A DNA stretch of 64,000 bases from the NCBI RefSeq assembly GCF_024244095.1, contig NW_026250685.1, forward strand, positions 1 through 64,000. The letters run 5' to 3'. This document shows positions 18,313 to 26,633 of the stretch, in pieces; position 1 is the stretch's first letter; the number at the start of each line of letters is the position of its first letter. A model generated the notes under the pieces. That model made no database searches. It saw only the letters and a list, made by a program, of their open reading frames with translations, and was not told where the DNA came from. The position numbers were made by a program, and so were the translations under genes. The stretch comes from Nematocida homosporus (Eukaryota > Microsporidia).

Positions 18313-19125
18313 TCACCCCATACACTCTTTACTTAATCCTATTGGGTTAGCATTCCAAAGCAGAATCTCCTTCATTATCTCCCTCCGTCTCACCCAGTAC
18401 CGAAAATACCGACTCCTTATTCTGGCACATCCTTCATGCACACCCAGCAACACTCCACCCAATACTAAGCCACCTAAAGGCAAACCCCAACCCGGCAAAA
18501 CCTTAAGTATTCTGTACCGCCAATACCCATAAACCACTCGATGTCCAACACACAAAACAGCCACCAATCCCGCATACCCCGCCAATTCCCACCGATACCG
18601 CTTCTCCTTACTTACCTCCAAGAACAAGTAGTCCAATCCTAGAAACAAAACAGGTAATCCATGCGTACATACATTATAGAGCACACCCGGAGCATGGCAC
18701 CCAACCAAGCTTCGACGTGAAAAGACCAAGTGCGGATCGTACCACCATACCGGCCAAAACAAGCCGGCCACCACCACTTCAACCGGCAGCAGCACCGACA
18801 CCAACAACAAATGCCACTCTTCCATCCAGCAACTAACCGGCCAACCAGCCAATCGTCTCAACCGACAACAAGCACCAAAACCCATACCAATAGTCGCCAA
18901 TAACAACGAAAAGTGGGTGATATACCAAAACTTCTTCATCTGTACAAGCCAACTCACTCCCAACCAGCACCGATCATCAACTTCCAAGTTACCATAAACC
19001 CCCAAAATAACTCCCACCACCAGAGCACTCGAAATCAACATATCTTCCATCCTTTTACGTTCTACACTCAATAGACCAGCCACCCTATCTTTACCCCGCA
19101 TAAATATTTTGCCACAACCGGCCAT
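18313..19125 (-). CDS. Multi-pass membrane protein, FAR-17a/AIG1-like group, copy B
   Basis: 270 residues from the first ATG, but comparison with copy C suggests the true start is the Met at codon 26 (position 19050), where MEDMLISSALVVGVILG lines up with the other N-terminus. Six hydrophobic helices follow. The diagnostic block is NVCTHGLPVLFLGLDYLFLE, containing the His of FAR-17a/AIG1-type proteins. These are integral membrane proteins; some hydrolyse fatty-acid esters of hydroxy fatty acids using a Thr and a His. The helix before the block ends at GLFWPVWWYDP. The gene is tandem with copy C, same strand, 522 bases apart, so tandem duplication is likely. Confidence 0.5.
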   Translation of the reverse strand: MAGCGKIFMRGKDRVAGLLSVERKRMEDMLISSALVVGVILGVYGNLEVDDRCWLGVSWLVQMKKFWYITHFSLLLATIGMGFGACCRLRRLAGWPVSCWMEEWHLLLVSVLLPVEVVVAGLFWPVWWYDPHLVFSRRSLVGCHAPGVLYNVCTHGLPVLFLGLDYLFLEVSKEKRYRWELAGYAGLVAVLCVGHRVVYGYWRYRILKVLPGWGLPLGGLVLGGVLLGVHEGCARIRSRYFRYWVRRREIMKEILLWNANPIGLSKECMG

Positions 19126-19647
19126 CTACTTTTATCTCCTTCTACTCAAGATTCTCCTTTCCACCACCAAACCACCCACCAGTCCATCCAAAACCGTCTC
19201 AACCAGCAACATTCCCAGCAACCATTATTCTAAGCCCAGCACAAACACAGTCCATCCCAGCAATTAGCCCCATCCTTCCCCAAATCACTTTAATTACAGC
19301 TTAATTACAGCTTAATTACAACATACAAGCATAAATACAACCTAGCAACAAGTTAAGACCAACTCAATACTAACTCAACTCAACTCAACTAAATGTTAAC
19401 TTAACTTAACTAAACACCAACTCAACATAACTTAGCACCAATCCAACTCAACATAACTTAGCACCAACTTAACTAAACACTAACTCAACTCAACTTAACT
19501 TAACTCTAGAACGTACTACTACTAAATTATAATCTTCCCTAATCCAACCTAACCCAATCCAATTCTATGCAAATTACAATCTACCATAACTCAACTAAAC
19601 CCAATACCAAACCAAACCAAACTATGCTATAACTAGCCCGAATCAAT
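19126..19647. other. Intergenic AACTCAA-type repeat
   Basis: Almost entirely degenerate AACTCAACTTAAC-type sequence on the plus strand (TTGAGTT when read downstream of the leftward gene at 19648). No gene seen. Confidence 0.5.
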
Positions 19648-20361
19648 CTATTTATTCTTGCGTCCACTTGATGGCCGTTTAGCCGGTCGTCGGTACTTCC
19701 TACTAGCCGGCCGCCATACTCTGGCATGCATTCTAGTTAGCATCCAGTAAATCCCAATCAAAGTCACTAAACAGTTGGCAAAGAAGAATACTCGCCACCA
19801 ACCTGTAAAGTACCCTACTACCTGGTAAGGCCACCGCCCAGTCGCCCAATAAACACCCTGCATAATACCCAAATAGATCAAAAAGAAACAACCCAGTTCC
19901 AGATAGTGACTCCGCGCCGGCACAAACTCCCCTAAAAAGAACTCAACCAACAAGAAGACCGAAGGAATACCATGCATACACAAATTAAAGAACATTGAAA
20001 TCGTATCTTCCCCAATATAATTATCACGAGTCACCACCGAACCCGCATCAATCGACCAAAGTATCCAAAATATCAAAGGAATAAAAGATTCCACCGTTAC
20101 CGTAATAGCCAACAAATCCCGATAAAAAGATTCCCACACCCCAACTTCCTTCCCATTTCGTTTTAAACACCGTAATACCAATCCCAACCCAAATGTAACT
20201 AAACTCAACCCTAAACCAAGATGTGTTAAATGACAAAACCGTTGTAGAAATTCAAAAGTACTCTTACTACGCAATCGCAAAGGTCGGCCCAAATCAGAGT
20301 TGGCATAAAGAGATACTAAACAACCCATAAGTCCATTAAGAGTTCTGAATCTATCACGCAT
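19648..20361 (-). CDS. Multi-pass membrane protein, FAR-17a/AIG1-like group, copy C
   Basis: 237 residues with about six hydrophobic helices and a basic C-terminal tail (RRPAKRPSSGRKNK). It is clearly paralogous to copy B: FCHLTHLGLGLSLVTFGLG matches WYITHFSLLLATIGMGFG, and NLCMHGIPSVFLLVEFFLG matches NVCTHGLPVLFLGLDYLFL. The conserved His in MHGIP is the expected catalytic His if the FAR-17a/AIG1 relationship is correct. The start lies 34 bases from the divergent 14-3-3 start. The function in microsporidia is unknown; a lipid-related role is only inferred. Confidence 0.5.
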   Translation of the reverse strand: MRDRFRTLNGLMGCLVSLYANSDLGRPLRLRSKSTFEFLQRFCHLTHLGLGLSLVTFGLGLVLRCLKRNGKEVGVWESFYRDLLAITVTVESFIPLIFWILWSIDAGSVVTRDNYIGEDTISMFFNLCMHGIPSVFLLVEFFLGEFVPARSHYLELGCFFLIYLGIMQGVYWATGRWPYQVVGYFTGWWRVFFFANCLVTLIGIYWMLTRMHARVWRPASRKYRRPAKRPSSGRKNK

Positions 20362-20395
20362 GGCCCAAACAAATCTCTTTAATTTTTAAGAGACC
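20362..20395. promoter_or_regulatory. 34-bp bidirectional promoter, membrane protein / 14-3-3
   Basis: Only 34 bases separate two divergent ATGs. The centre holds TTTAATTTTTAAG, an AT-rich tract like those before other starts in the window. Confidence 0.5.
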
Positions 20396-21133
20396 ATGTC
20401 ATACAAAGAGTGCATCTACAAAGCCAAGTTAAGTGAAAAAGCCGAACGTTTTGAACAAATGGTTGACTGTATGAAAGCAGCTGTTAAATTAGCAGCCGAA
20501 GCCCAAGAGAAGATGAGTATAGAGGAAAGGAATATGCTATCAGTGGCTTATCGCAATCAGGTGGGAGTAAGAAGAACTTCTTGGCGCATTCTCAGTAAGA
20601 CTCTCCAGGAGACAAGAACGGCTGAACCTCAAAATACCAGACATCTAGAGATAATAGAGGAGTATATTAAGGTGATAGAGGATGAACTGAATTTAGCTTG
20701 TGATGATTTACTTAGTCTTTTGGACTCTTACTTAATTGATGGTTCAACTGAGGATATTAATGTCTTCTTCTTGAAGATGAAAGGGGATTACTTGCGATAT
20801 AAGGCTGAAATTGCTTCAGCTGAATCTTTGCCTGAGATATCTAGTGCAGCCCATGAAGCTTATCAGAAAGCCACTGATATTGCTAATGGGAATTTACCTT
20901 GTACTAATCCTACTAGATTGGGTCTTTGTCTTAACTATTCGGTCTTTTGTTTTGAAATCTTGAATGAGCGCAATCGGGCGATTGAAATGGGGAAGAAGGC
21001 ATTTGATGATGCTATTGCTGAGTTGGATAGTTTGACTGAGGATAGTTATAAGGATTCGACTTTGATTATGCAGTTACTGCGTGATAACTTATCCCTATGG
21101 ACAACTGAGTATGGCGAGGAAGTTTCTTCATAA
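20396..21133 (+). CDS. 14-3-3 protein
   Basis: A 245-residue 14-3-3 phosphoserine/threonine-binding adaptor of normal length. Clear landmarks are RNMLSVAYRNQVGVRRTSWRI (the phosphopeptide-binding basic helix), FFLKMKGDYLRYKAE, and LGLCLNYSVFCFEI with later AFDDAIAELDSL. The usual 'NVIGARRASWR' is here NQVGVRRTSWR, a conservative change next to the phosphate-binding arginine. It acts as a cytosolic dimer binding many phosphorylated clients. The short acidic tail is retained (EYGEEVSS). AATAAA follows within four bases of the stop. Confidence 0.96.
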   Translation: MSYKECIYKAKLSEKAERFEQMVDCMKAAVKLAAEAQEKMSIEERNMLSVAYRNQVGVRRTSWRILSKTLQETRTAEPQNTRHLEIIEEYIKVIEDELNLACDDLLSLLDSYLIDGSTEDINVFFLKMKGDYLRYKAEIASAESLPEISSAAHEAYQKATDIANGNLPCTNPTRLGLCLNYSVFCFEILNERNRAIEMGKKAFDDAIAELDSLTEDSYKDSTLIMQLLRDNLSLWTTEYGEEVSS

Positions 21134-21448
21134 TAAATTGAGTTAGGTTTATATTAGATTAGATTGAGTTAGTATTGAGTTGAGTTGAGTTTAGATTAGA
21201 TTGAGTTAGTATTGAGTTGAGTTAGTATTGAGTTAGTATTGAGTTTATATTAGTGTGGTGTTTAGATTGAATTTAGATTAGATTAGATTAGATTGTGTTA
21301 TGATAGTTGCAATTCAATCAAAACTTAACTCAACCATGTAGTAACTCAATCAAGTGGTAACTTAATTAGATGGGGTTGAGATGGTGTGTGTTTATTTAAG
21401 CGGTCGATGGATAGAGGACTGGTCTTGGGCGGATGGTTGATTAGGGAA
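21134..21448. other. Convergent intergenic repeat with polarity switch near 21300
   Basis: TTGAGTT-type repeat down to about 21300, then AATCAAAACTTAACTCAACC. The switch falls between the end of the rightward 14-3-3 gene and the end of the leftward CAP gene. No gene seen. Confidence 0.5.
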
Positions 21449-22375
21449 TTACGAGGGGGAGTGGAGGGCGCCGCTGACCAGAATGAGTTTCACAATGGAA
21501 TGTTCTTGATCAAGATTAGGAGGGACCGTAACGAGAACCGTAGATTGGGATGGCATGGGTTGAGTCGGTGTTGGGGCGGGGGCTAGAGGTGGATTGGCAT
21601 AGGGCATAGGTTGAATAATGGGGGGAATAATAGCTGGTGTTGGTGGAGTGGGTGAGTTATTTCTGGGAGGTGTAGGAGGTGTAGGAGGAGTAGCTGGTTG
21701 CTTAGGCGGCGGTGTAGGGGCGGGTGCGGGTGTAGGTGCTAGTAGAGGGACAGAGATTGGTCGATTATTGGGATAATTGGCTGGTGATAATGGAGTGGGC
21801 ATATCAACTACTTTAGGGGGTGGATTAGCTGAACTAGCGGTTGGACTGCGCGTACTACTAATAAGTAATTGTGGGTTCTTGACTGCCCCATTAGAAAGAC
21901 TAGAATAAGGACTAGAATATGGACTAGAATAAGCTAAATTGGGCTCTTTTATCGCCCGGCCAAATACAACCGAAACATAAAGGTTCTTTTCACCATTGAG
22001 TTTATATGCTCCTATTTCATTATAATCAGAAGAGTCATTAAGATTTGCTCTATGCACGGCTGAATTGGCCCATTCTTGGAAAATATCTAAGCCACTACCC
22101 CTTTGATTATCACTCATACCAATGTTTTCACCCAAACTAGCTGCTAAGTACCCATTCTTCTTAGCTAGGCTCTGAACGTCACTAGTGGAATTAAAAAGGT
22201 CACCTGCCGCTAGCATAGCCTCTACTCGGTCACGAGCTGTTAGAGTTAGTTGCCGGGATCTATTCAAGTGAGAAAGGCCTTTATCTTTGCGATAAGCATC
22301 GATTGCATCGAGTACCTGTGTGCATTCATCAGCGAGCACCAGAGCTGCCCATCCGAGTAGCAGAATGTACTTCAT
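21449..22375 (-). CDS. Secreted CAP/SCP-domain protein with proline-rich tail
   Basis: 308 residues. A signal peptide (MKYILLLGWAALVLA) is followed by a CAP/SCP/PR-1 domain over about residues 17-140. Family marks are LTLTARDRVEAMLAAGDLF, the ASLGENIG block, FQEWANSAVHRANL and EIGAYKL. CAP proteins are secreted, bind sterols or lipids, and in fungi and parasites often act at the host interface. From about residue 165 the protein is a low-complexity Pro/Thr/Ala tail with runs such as PTPAPAPTPPPKQPATPPTP, likely an extended stalk or wall-binding region. The usual 'GH(Y)TQ' motif is weak (LYVSVVFGR). Confidence 0.85.
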   Translation of the reverse strand: MKYILLLGWAALVLADECTQVLDAIDAYRKDKGLSHLNRSRQLTLTARDRVEAMLAAGDLFNSTSDVQSLAKKNGYLAASLGENIGMSDNQRGSGLDIFQEWANSAVHRANLNDSSDYNEIGAYKLNGEKNLYVSVVFGRAIKEPNLAYSSPYSSPYSSLSNGAVKNPQLLISSTRSPTASSANPPPKVVDMPTPLSPANYPNNRPISVPLLAPTPAPAPTPPPKQPATPPTPPTPPRNNSPTPPTPAIIPPIIQPMPYANPPLAPAPTPTQPMPSQSTVLVTVPPNLDQEHSIVKLILVSGALHSPS

Positions 22376-22856
22376 GCCGAAACAATACGAAACTAGGCAA
22401 TATACCAGCCATAATTCTCAAACTCACCAATCTAACACGATCAAACTTGTTATGACAACACTTAACAAAATCACTAATACAACAAGTAATAACACACTAA
22501 ATAACTAACCAATCAACAATACACTAAATAGAAGAGATTAAACTTAAATTTGTCGCTACGCCATGAAACTCTTTAGTATGAACGCAGAGTGAACAAACGC
22601 AGCAGGGGGTAAAAAATAATAGCTAGTTCTAGTTAGTATTTACTTGAATTAAGATAAGATATGGTGTTGTTATTTAGATAGTAATTGGATAACAGTTAAG
22701 TGGTGCTTGCTTTGGGTCCATGTTGATATTAGATTAGATTAGATAAAGTATTAAGTTAGTATATTGAATTTAGTTGTTTAGTGTTATATAAGATTGGGTT
22801 AAGTTAAGTTGGGTTTAGGGTGGGTTGAGTTGAGTTAGTATTGAGATGAGTTGAGT
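22376..22856. other. Intergenic region, AT-rich and repetitive
   Basis: A/C-rich sequence upstream of the CAP gene (22380-22530), a short non-repetitive stretch near 22550-22620, then TTAGATT/TTGGGTT repeat. No gene seen. The last part does not follow the polarity rule seen elsewhere. Confidence 0.4.
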
Positions 22857-23177
22857 TTAGGATGATGATTGGTTGAGGTGGTGGAGGATGTCTTGGAGTT
22901 CTTCGGGAGTGAGTTGGGAGGAGAGTCGGTGCAGGAGGGTTGATTTGTCTTGGGATAGGAGGGGAAGAATGCGCTGGTGGTTGGCAAAGGCTTGTTGGTA
23001 GCTTTGGTAGCAATTGGCGCGTGAAAGTGGTCTGTGTAGGTTCCAGCCGAGAATGTGCAGACTGGCCCAGAAAAGAGAAGCTTGGTCTGGGGAGAGTATT
23101 TCGTGGTTGTCAATGTTTAATTCATCAAAGAGTTGTAAGATGCTATGTTGACTTAGAATGGAGTTGGTTTGGACCAT
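22857..23177 (-). CDS. Small helical protein, unknown
   Basis: 106 residues, soluble, predicted helical, with a leucine-rich C-terminus (LLHRLSSQLTPEELQDILHHL). No family recognised. It is the downstream partner of the membrane protein at 23192-23842, with 14 bases between, the same spacing as the pair at 15594/15609. The opposite strand also has an open frame, but that one is rich in Trp/Gly and lacks sensible structure. Moderate evidence that the leftward frame is the gene; no AATAAA is near its stop. Confidence 0.5.
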   Translation of the reverse strand: MVQTNSILSQHSILQLFDELNIDNHEILSPDQASLFWASLHILGWNLHRPLSRANCYQSYQQAFANHQRILPLLSQDKSTLLHRLSSQLTPEELQDILHHLNQSSS

Positions 23178-23191
23178 AAGAAATATTTAGA

Positions 23192-23842
23192 CTAGCAACA
23201 CCGAATTAGAATAGCTTGAAGAAGTAGATAGCTGGGGTAGGCAAGAAGTGTAGTAGTGAAAACAGTCCAGATTGCTCGCCAGTTGCTGAAGTTGTGCCAA
23301 CGAAGGGCTATACAGGCTAGAATGGCTGATTCGGCCAAAAACAAGCTAGAAGAGTCCAAGGCATATCTCCATAAGAAACCAAAAACAAGGGAAGCTAAGC
23401 CACCAATCAGCAGAAGATCACGAGTGGTTCTCCAAATGGAAAAGTCTTTTTGTCGATAGCGGCCATGAAAGATAGTCACTAAACTGATAAAAAGCAAAAA
23501 TATAGTTGCTTCGGTCCATTTTAGGTTAGTATTACCTAAAAAGGAAATAACAAAGATACTCCAAAGATAGAGAGAAACGACATAAAAACCTATAACTGGA
23601 TAAGCATGCTTGTCTAGCAAATATAAAAGAGTGTAGCCGATTGCCGTGCGGTTTACGAGTAATTTTAGAACTTCAAATAGGATTGTAAAACTGCTAACTC
23701 CTAAAGAGTCGGACCCAATACAAGGCCAAGGGGTCTTTCGGGCGAGTTCGTTCTTGTACGACGCAAGCATCTGGGGTCCCCTCGAAAAAAATATAACAGG
23801 CCAGTTAGACTGTAGTCTGGCTATCTGACTATCTTGTGTCAA
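23192..23842 (-). CDS. EXS/Erd1-like multi-pass membrane protein, tentative
   Basis: 216 residues with five or six hydrophobic helices. The segment HGRYRQKDFSIWRTTRDLLL, then a helix ending FLWRYAL and AESAILACIALRWHNFSNWR resembles the EXS domain of Erd1/Syg1/Xpr1 proteins, in which an aromatic/Arg helix is followed by 'LExxRRxxWNFFRxE'. The N-terminal block PWPCIGSDSLGVSSFTILFEVL could be the EXS 'xFxDxxxxDQLTSL' region. EXS proteins work in phosphate export and Golgi function. The match is weak because key acidic and Arg residues are changed, so it may be a degenerate or different membrane protein. Confidence 0.35.
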   Translation of the reverse strand: MTQDSQIARLQSNWPVIFFSRGPQMLASYKNELARKTPWPCIGSDSLGVSSFTILFEVLKLLVNRTAIGYTLLYLLDKHAYPVIGFYVVSLYLWSIFVISFLGNTNLKWTEATIFLLFISLVTIFHGRYRQKDFSIWRTTRDLLLIGGLASLVFGFLWRYALDSSSLFLAESAILACIALRWHNFSNWRAIWTVFTTTLLAYPSYLLLQAILIRCC

Positions 23843-24177
23843 AAGCTCTTTATTGGGTTAGATAAGCAAGAGTAGAATAAAAACCATTGTATTAAGCGTC
23901 GCACATACTAAGTAGCCTTCCAGTACACCTGCTTCCATACTCTCCTTGGAGGTTTTCGGTTAAATGCTTAAAGTTATCGAAACGGGGTTATAGTAGTTAG
24001 AAGCCGGAGATACATTGAGTAGTTGGCGGTGGGAGGTAGATTTAGTGAGATGAGGGAGAAGAGTTGTTGTGGGATACTATTTAAAGGGGACTTGCAAATT
24101 ATGCGTCTGGAATCAAAGATTTTGATTTAGTTAGCGAATGGTAGCTTTTGATAGTGGGGTTGGTGATAGAGCTTTGG
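23843..24177. other. Intergenic region with a possible micro-ORF
   Basis: Mostly non-repetitive. It holds the 26-codon open frame at 23858-23938 described separately. Nothing else recognised. Confidence 0.4.
23858..23938 (-). CDS. Possible 26-residue single-helix membrane microprotein
   Basis: An ATG at 23938 opens a frame of 26 codons ending in TAA at 23858. The peptide has an acidic N-terminus (MEAGVLEGYL) and a terminal hydrophobic segment (TMVFILLLLI). AATAAA follows eight bases after the stop, like recognised genes in this window. The size and layout resemble very small ER subunits such as Ost4, but there is no sequence match that I can claim. Chance is a real alternative for so short a frame. 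Confidence 0.3.
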   Translation of the reverse strand: MEAGVLEGYLVCATLNTMVFILLLLI

Positions 24178-25734
24178 TTAGGATGAAGTTGGAGGGTTTG
24201 GAATATCTGGATTTGAAAGTGGCCGGCCTTTATAAGAGAAGCCAGTGAGGGCCTTGGCACACTGTCCCATGGATTTGGCCATGGGCCAATCATAGGATAG
24301 GGGCACCTTGAACTGCTTTTTCAACTTAGAAAGACCCTTTACAATACCCATAAAGTGCTCGTTCATGGCACTTAAGAAACCTATCCATTCCTGGATTTCT
24401 TGTGTGGAAAGAATCCCGTCCACCTCGTAGAGCAGGCGCTGGCGGATTTGGTTGAGGCGGAGTGCCTTGCGGGATGTTCCTTTTATCATGTCACGCGGGT
24501 TGTTATAGTCCGACAATGTGGAAACCTCTGACCAGCCCCATTTCATGTATATGTCGTTAATTGCGGCGCTTATCTTCGCGGCATTTACATATATGGTGCG
24601 TTCAATTCCCTCGGGAGTAGCCGTTTGTATTGTTTTGATGATGTCGATGTTCAGCATACGATATAGAATATTCTTGTGCTCGCTGCTAATGGTTAATTCA
24701 TAGTACTTTCCTAGTGGGGTGCTGGGCATGTGCAGAATACTGTGGATATAGGTCTGATATCGAACGAAGTCGATCAGGAAGTGGTAAAGTTGTCTCTCCA
24801 AACAATTATCGGGCTTGGATAGGTTTTTGGGCGGGGTTGTTTCTAAGGCGGCCTGCTTAAGAATGGCGGACCATTTATCGAATGTATCCATTGCTATACG
24901 GTTAATCCGGGTGGTAAATAGGCGATTGTTGTCCTGTCGTACTAACGACTTATCTTTGTCCGAGGATTCAAGACCAAAGGCACTTTCGTACATGATTGCA
25001 TTGTGAAGTAAGAGGGCGGAGTCGAGGGATATAAAATCCTGTACTTGGTCGGCAGCAGGACCTAAGATATTGATCAGCTTATCAACAATTGTTCCTATCC
25101 TTATGTCTTCGGTTATGTCTAATAGCGCAGTAAGAGTCTTGTCTATCCTGTCCTTTTCTTGTATTGCCCGGATCATGGTATCTCTAATGGCCGCAATAAA
25201 GGCTTGTTTTTCGACATCAATGGTTGTGTACAGGCCAGATATGTTTGGAATTTTTGGGCAGTTCTGGAAAAGGTTGACTGTTTGATAGCTTTCTGAATAG
25301 CCGCTGGCGCCTCGAGTAAAAGATAAGGCCCAGAGGTGCTTGTTCGGGGCGCTTTCTTCGTGATGGAATTGTGGCATACCTGCCTTATCTAGTGCTCTCG
25401 TTTTGGATGGTTTGTAATTGGGGTCGCCGTTTTGTTTCAGTACATCCCCATAGATTATTGCTCCTACCATATTAGCCCGTGCGCACGTATCAGTATACCT
25501 CGGACCTTCACTAACTGGTGCTTTGTCCGGTGTTTGAGTTTGGTCTGTGCTTGGTGTTTTGGTCACAATGCCGCCATAGTTGCCAATAAAGCCGAAAAGA
25601 TACGCGGCGACCAAAATAATGCATATGAATGACAAATACGCGCCCATCCTCTTAAAAAGAATGGCAGAGATAAAGAATAGCCTAAGATCTCTCTGATCTA
25701 CTTGGTTGGTTAGGTCCGCTGGCCATGTGGCCAC
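24178..25734 (-). CDS. Orphan secreted/anchored protein, CxERQLRHFLYR family, divergent member 4
   Basis: 518 residues from the first ATG; the Met at codon 30 (position 25647) begins MGAYLSFICIILVAAYLF and is the more likely start, because it puts the hydrophobic segment at the N-terminus as in the other members. The core is NCLERQLYHFLIDFVRYQ (near residue 315), followed by LHMPSTPLGKYYEL, matching the family in all key positions. The Cys-pair and SIHECVDY blocks are not recognisable, so this member is the most divergent. No C-terminal anchor is visible. Flanking intergenic DNA is unusually non-repetitive. Confidence 0.62.
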   Translation of the reverse strand: MATWPADLTNQVDQRDLRLFFISAILFKRMGAYLSFICIILVAAYLFGFIGNYGGIVTKTPSTDQTQTPDKAPVSEGPRYTDTCARANMVGAIIYGDVLKQNGDPNYKPSKTRALDKAGMPQFHHEESAPNKHLWALSFTRGASGYSESYQTVNLFQNCPKIPNISGLYTTIDVEKQAFIAAIRDTMIRAIQEKDRIDKTLTALLDITEDIRIGTIVDKLINILGPAADQVQDFISLDSALLLHNAIMYESAFGLESSDKDKSLVRQDNNRLFTTRINRIAMDTFDKWSAILKQAALETTPPKNLSKPDNCLERQLYHFLIDFVRYQTYIHSILHMPSTPLGKYYELTISSEHKNILYRMLNIDIIKTIQTATPEGIERTIYVNAAKISAAINDIYMKWGWSEVSTLSDYNNPRDMIKGTSRKALRLNQIRQRLLYEVDGILSTQEIQEWIGFLSAMNEHFMGIVKGLSKLKKQFKVPLSYDWPMAKSMGQCAKALTGFSYKGRPLSNPDIPNPPTSS

Positions 25735-26633
25735 TGTAGCTCTTTTATATCAATTGCAGTACTCAAACATTCATCTTGGCTTAGTTAATGAGTATAGAGG
25801 AAAGAGAATAAACAGTCGATACTATGGTCTTTATTGTTCAGAATTAATCGATATCATGATTCCAGAAGAGATAGAAAACACTATCTTTACTCCTTTTGTT
25901 AAAAAATGCAATAGCTACTTAGATCTATAAATTGAGATGATTTGGGCGTCTGAGGAGATAACAAAGTGAGGAGCAATGGGCCCTAATTGAAAGGAGTGCT
26001 GCCAGGGCTTCCATAAAGACACGCGGAAACTCTAAGGAGAATCTGAGCTTCAAGATTCCTTCCTTGTAATTTCGGGTTTCACCAACTATGAATAAAGACT
26101 ATCTCCTACTAAGCCAATACTTATCCTATTGGGTTGGCACTGCTGGCCGATAAGAAGGGTTCGTCGACTAGATTCAAGTTCTATCTTGAATGGATTATCC
26201 TGTTGTGCATAAATAGATATCGTTAATTTAAGCACGGCTTCTTTGGTACATCCAGCTAGAATTCAAAGAAACGTGATCAGAACTTCAAATCTGAAGGGGT
26301 TTAATTTACTTTAAACTTGGCATGAAATTGTGATAGTATTAAGTTAATCTGAAATAGGCTTAGTATTGGGTTGAGTTGGGATGGGATTGTATATAGTATT
26401 GGGTTGGTGTTGAGGTAGAGTGAGGTTATCGCTGAGACAATGGTTGCGGGGGGTATAATGGTGTCAAGAAGAGGCGGAAAGTAACAATACAGATAGAGGC
26501 TAACTTAGGTTTTTATTAGTTAGATTAAGATAGCTAGTAGCATCATAATTATCCATACCCTTGTTGTATTCAGGGGGTGCGAGTAAGACAGTTCCGATTA
26601 CAGGGGATGGTATCAATTGCTATCTGGCATGTC
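25735..26633. other. Long intergenic region, non-repetitive centre
   Basis: 25735-26330 is complex sequence without a convincing gene; open frames there are short and show no family features. It includes TCCTATTGGGTT near 26127. From 26330 to 26460 it is TTGGGTT-type repeat upstream of the leftward gene at 24178-25734. Near 26440-26630 it is again non-repetitive. Confidence 0.4.

Noticed and set aside
25706..25930. 74-codon rightward frame opposite the secreted-protein start
   Set aside because: It overlaps the start of the gene on the other strand and shows no recognisable features.
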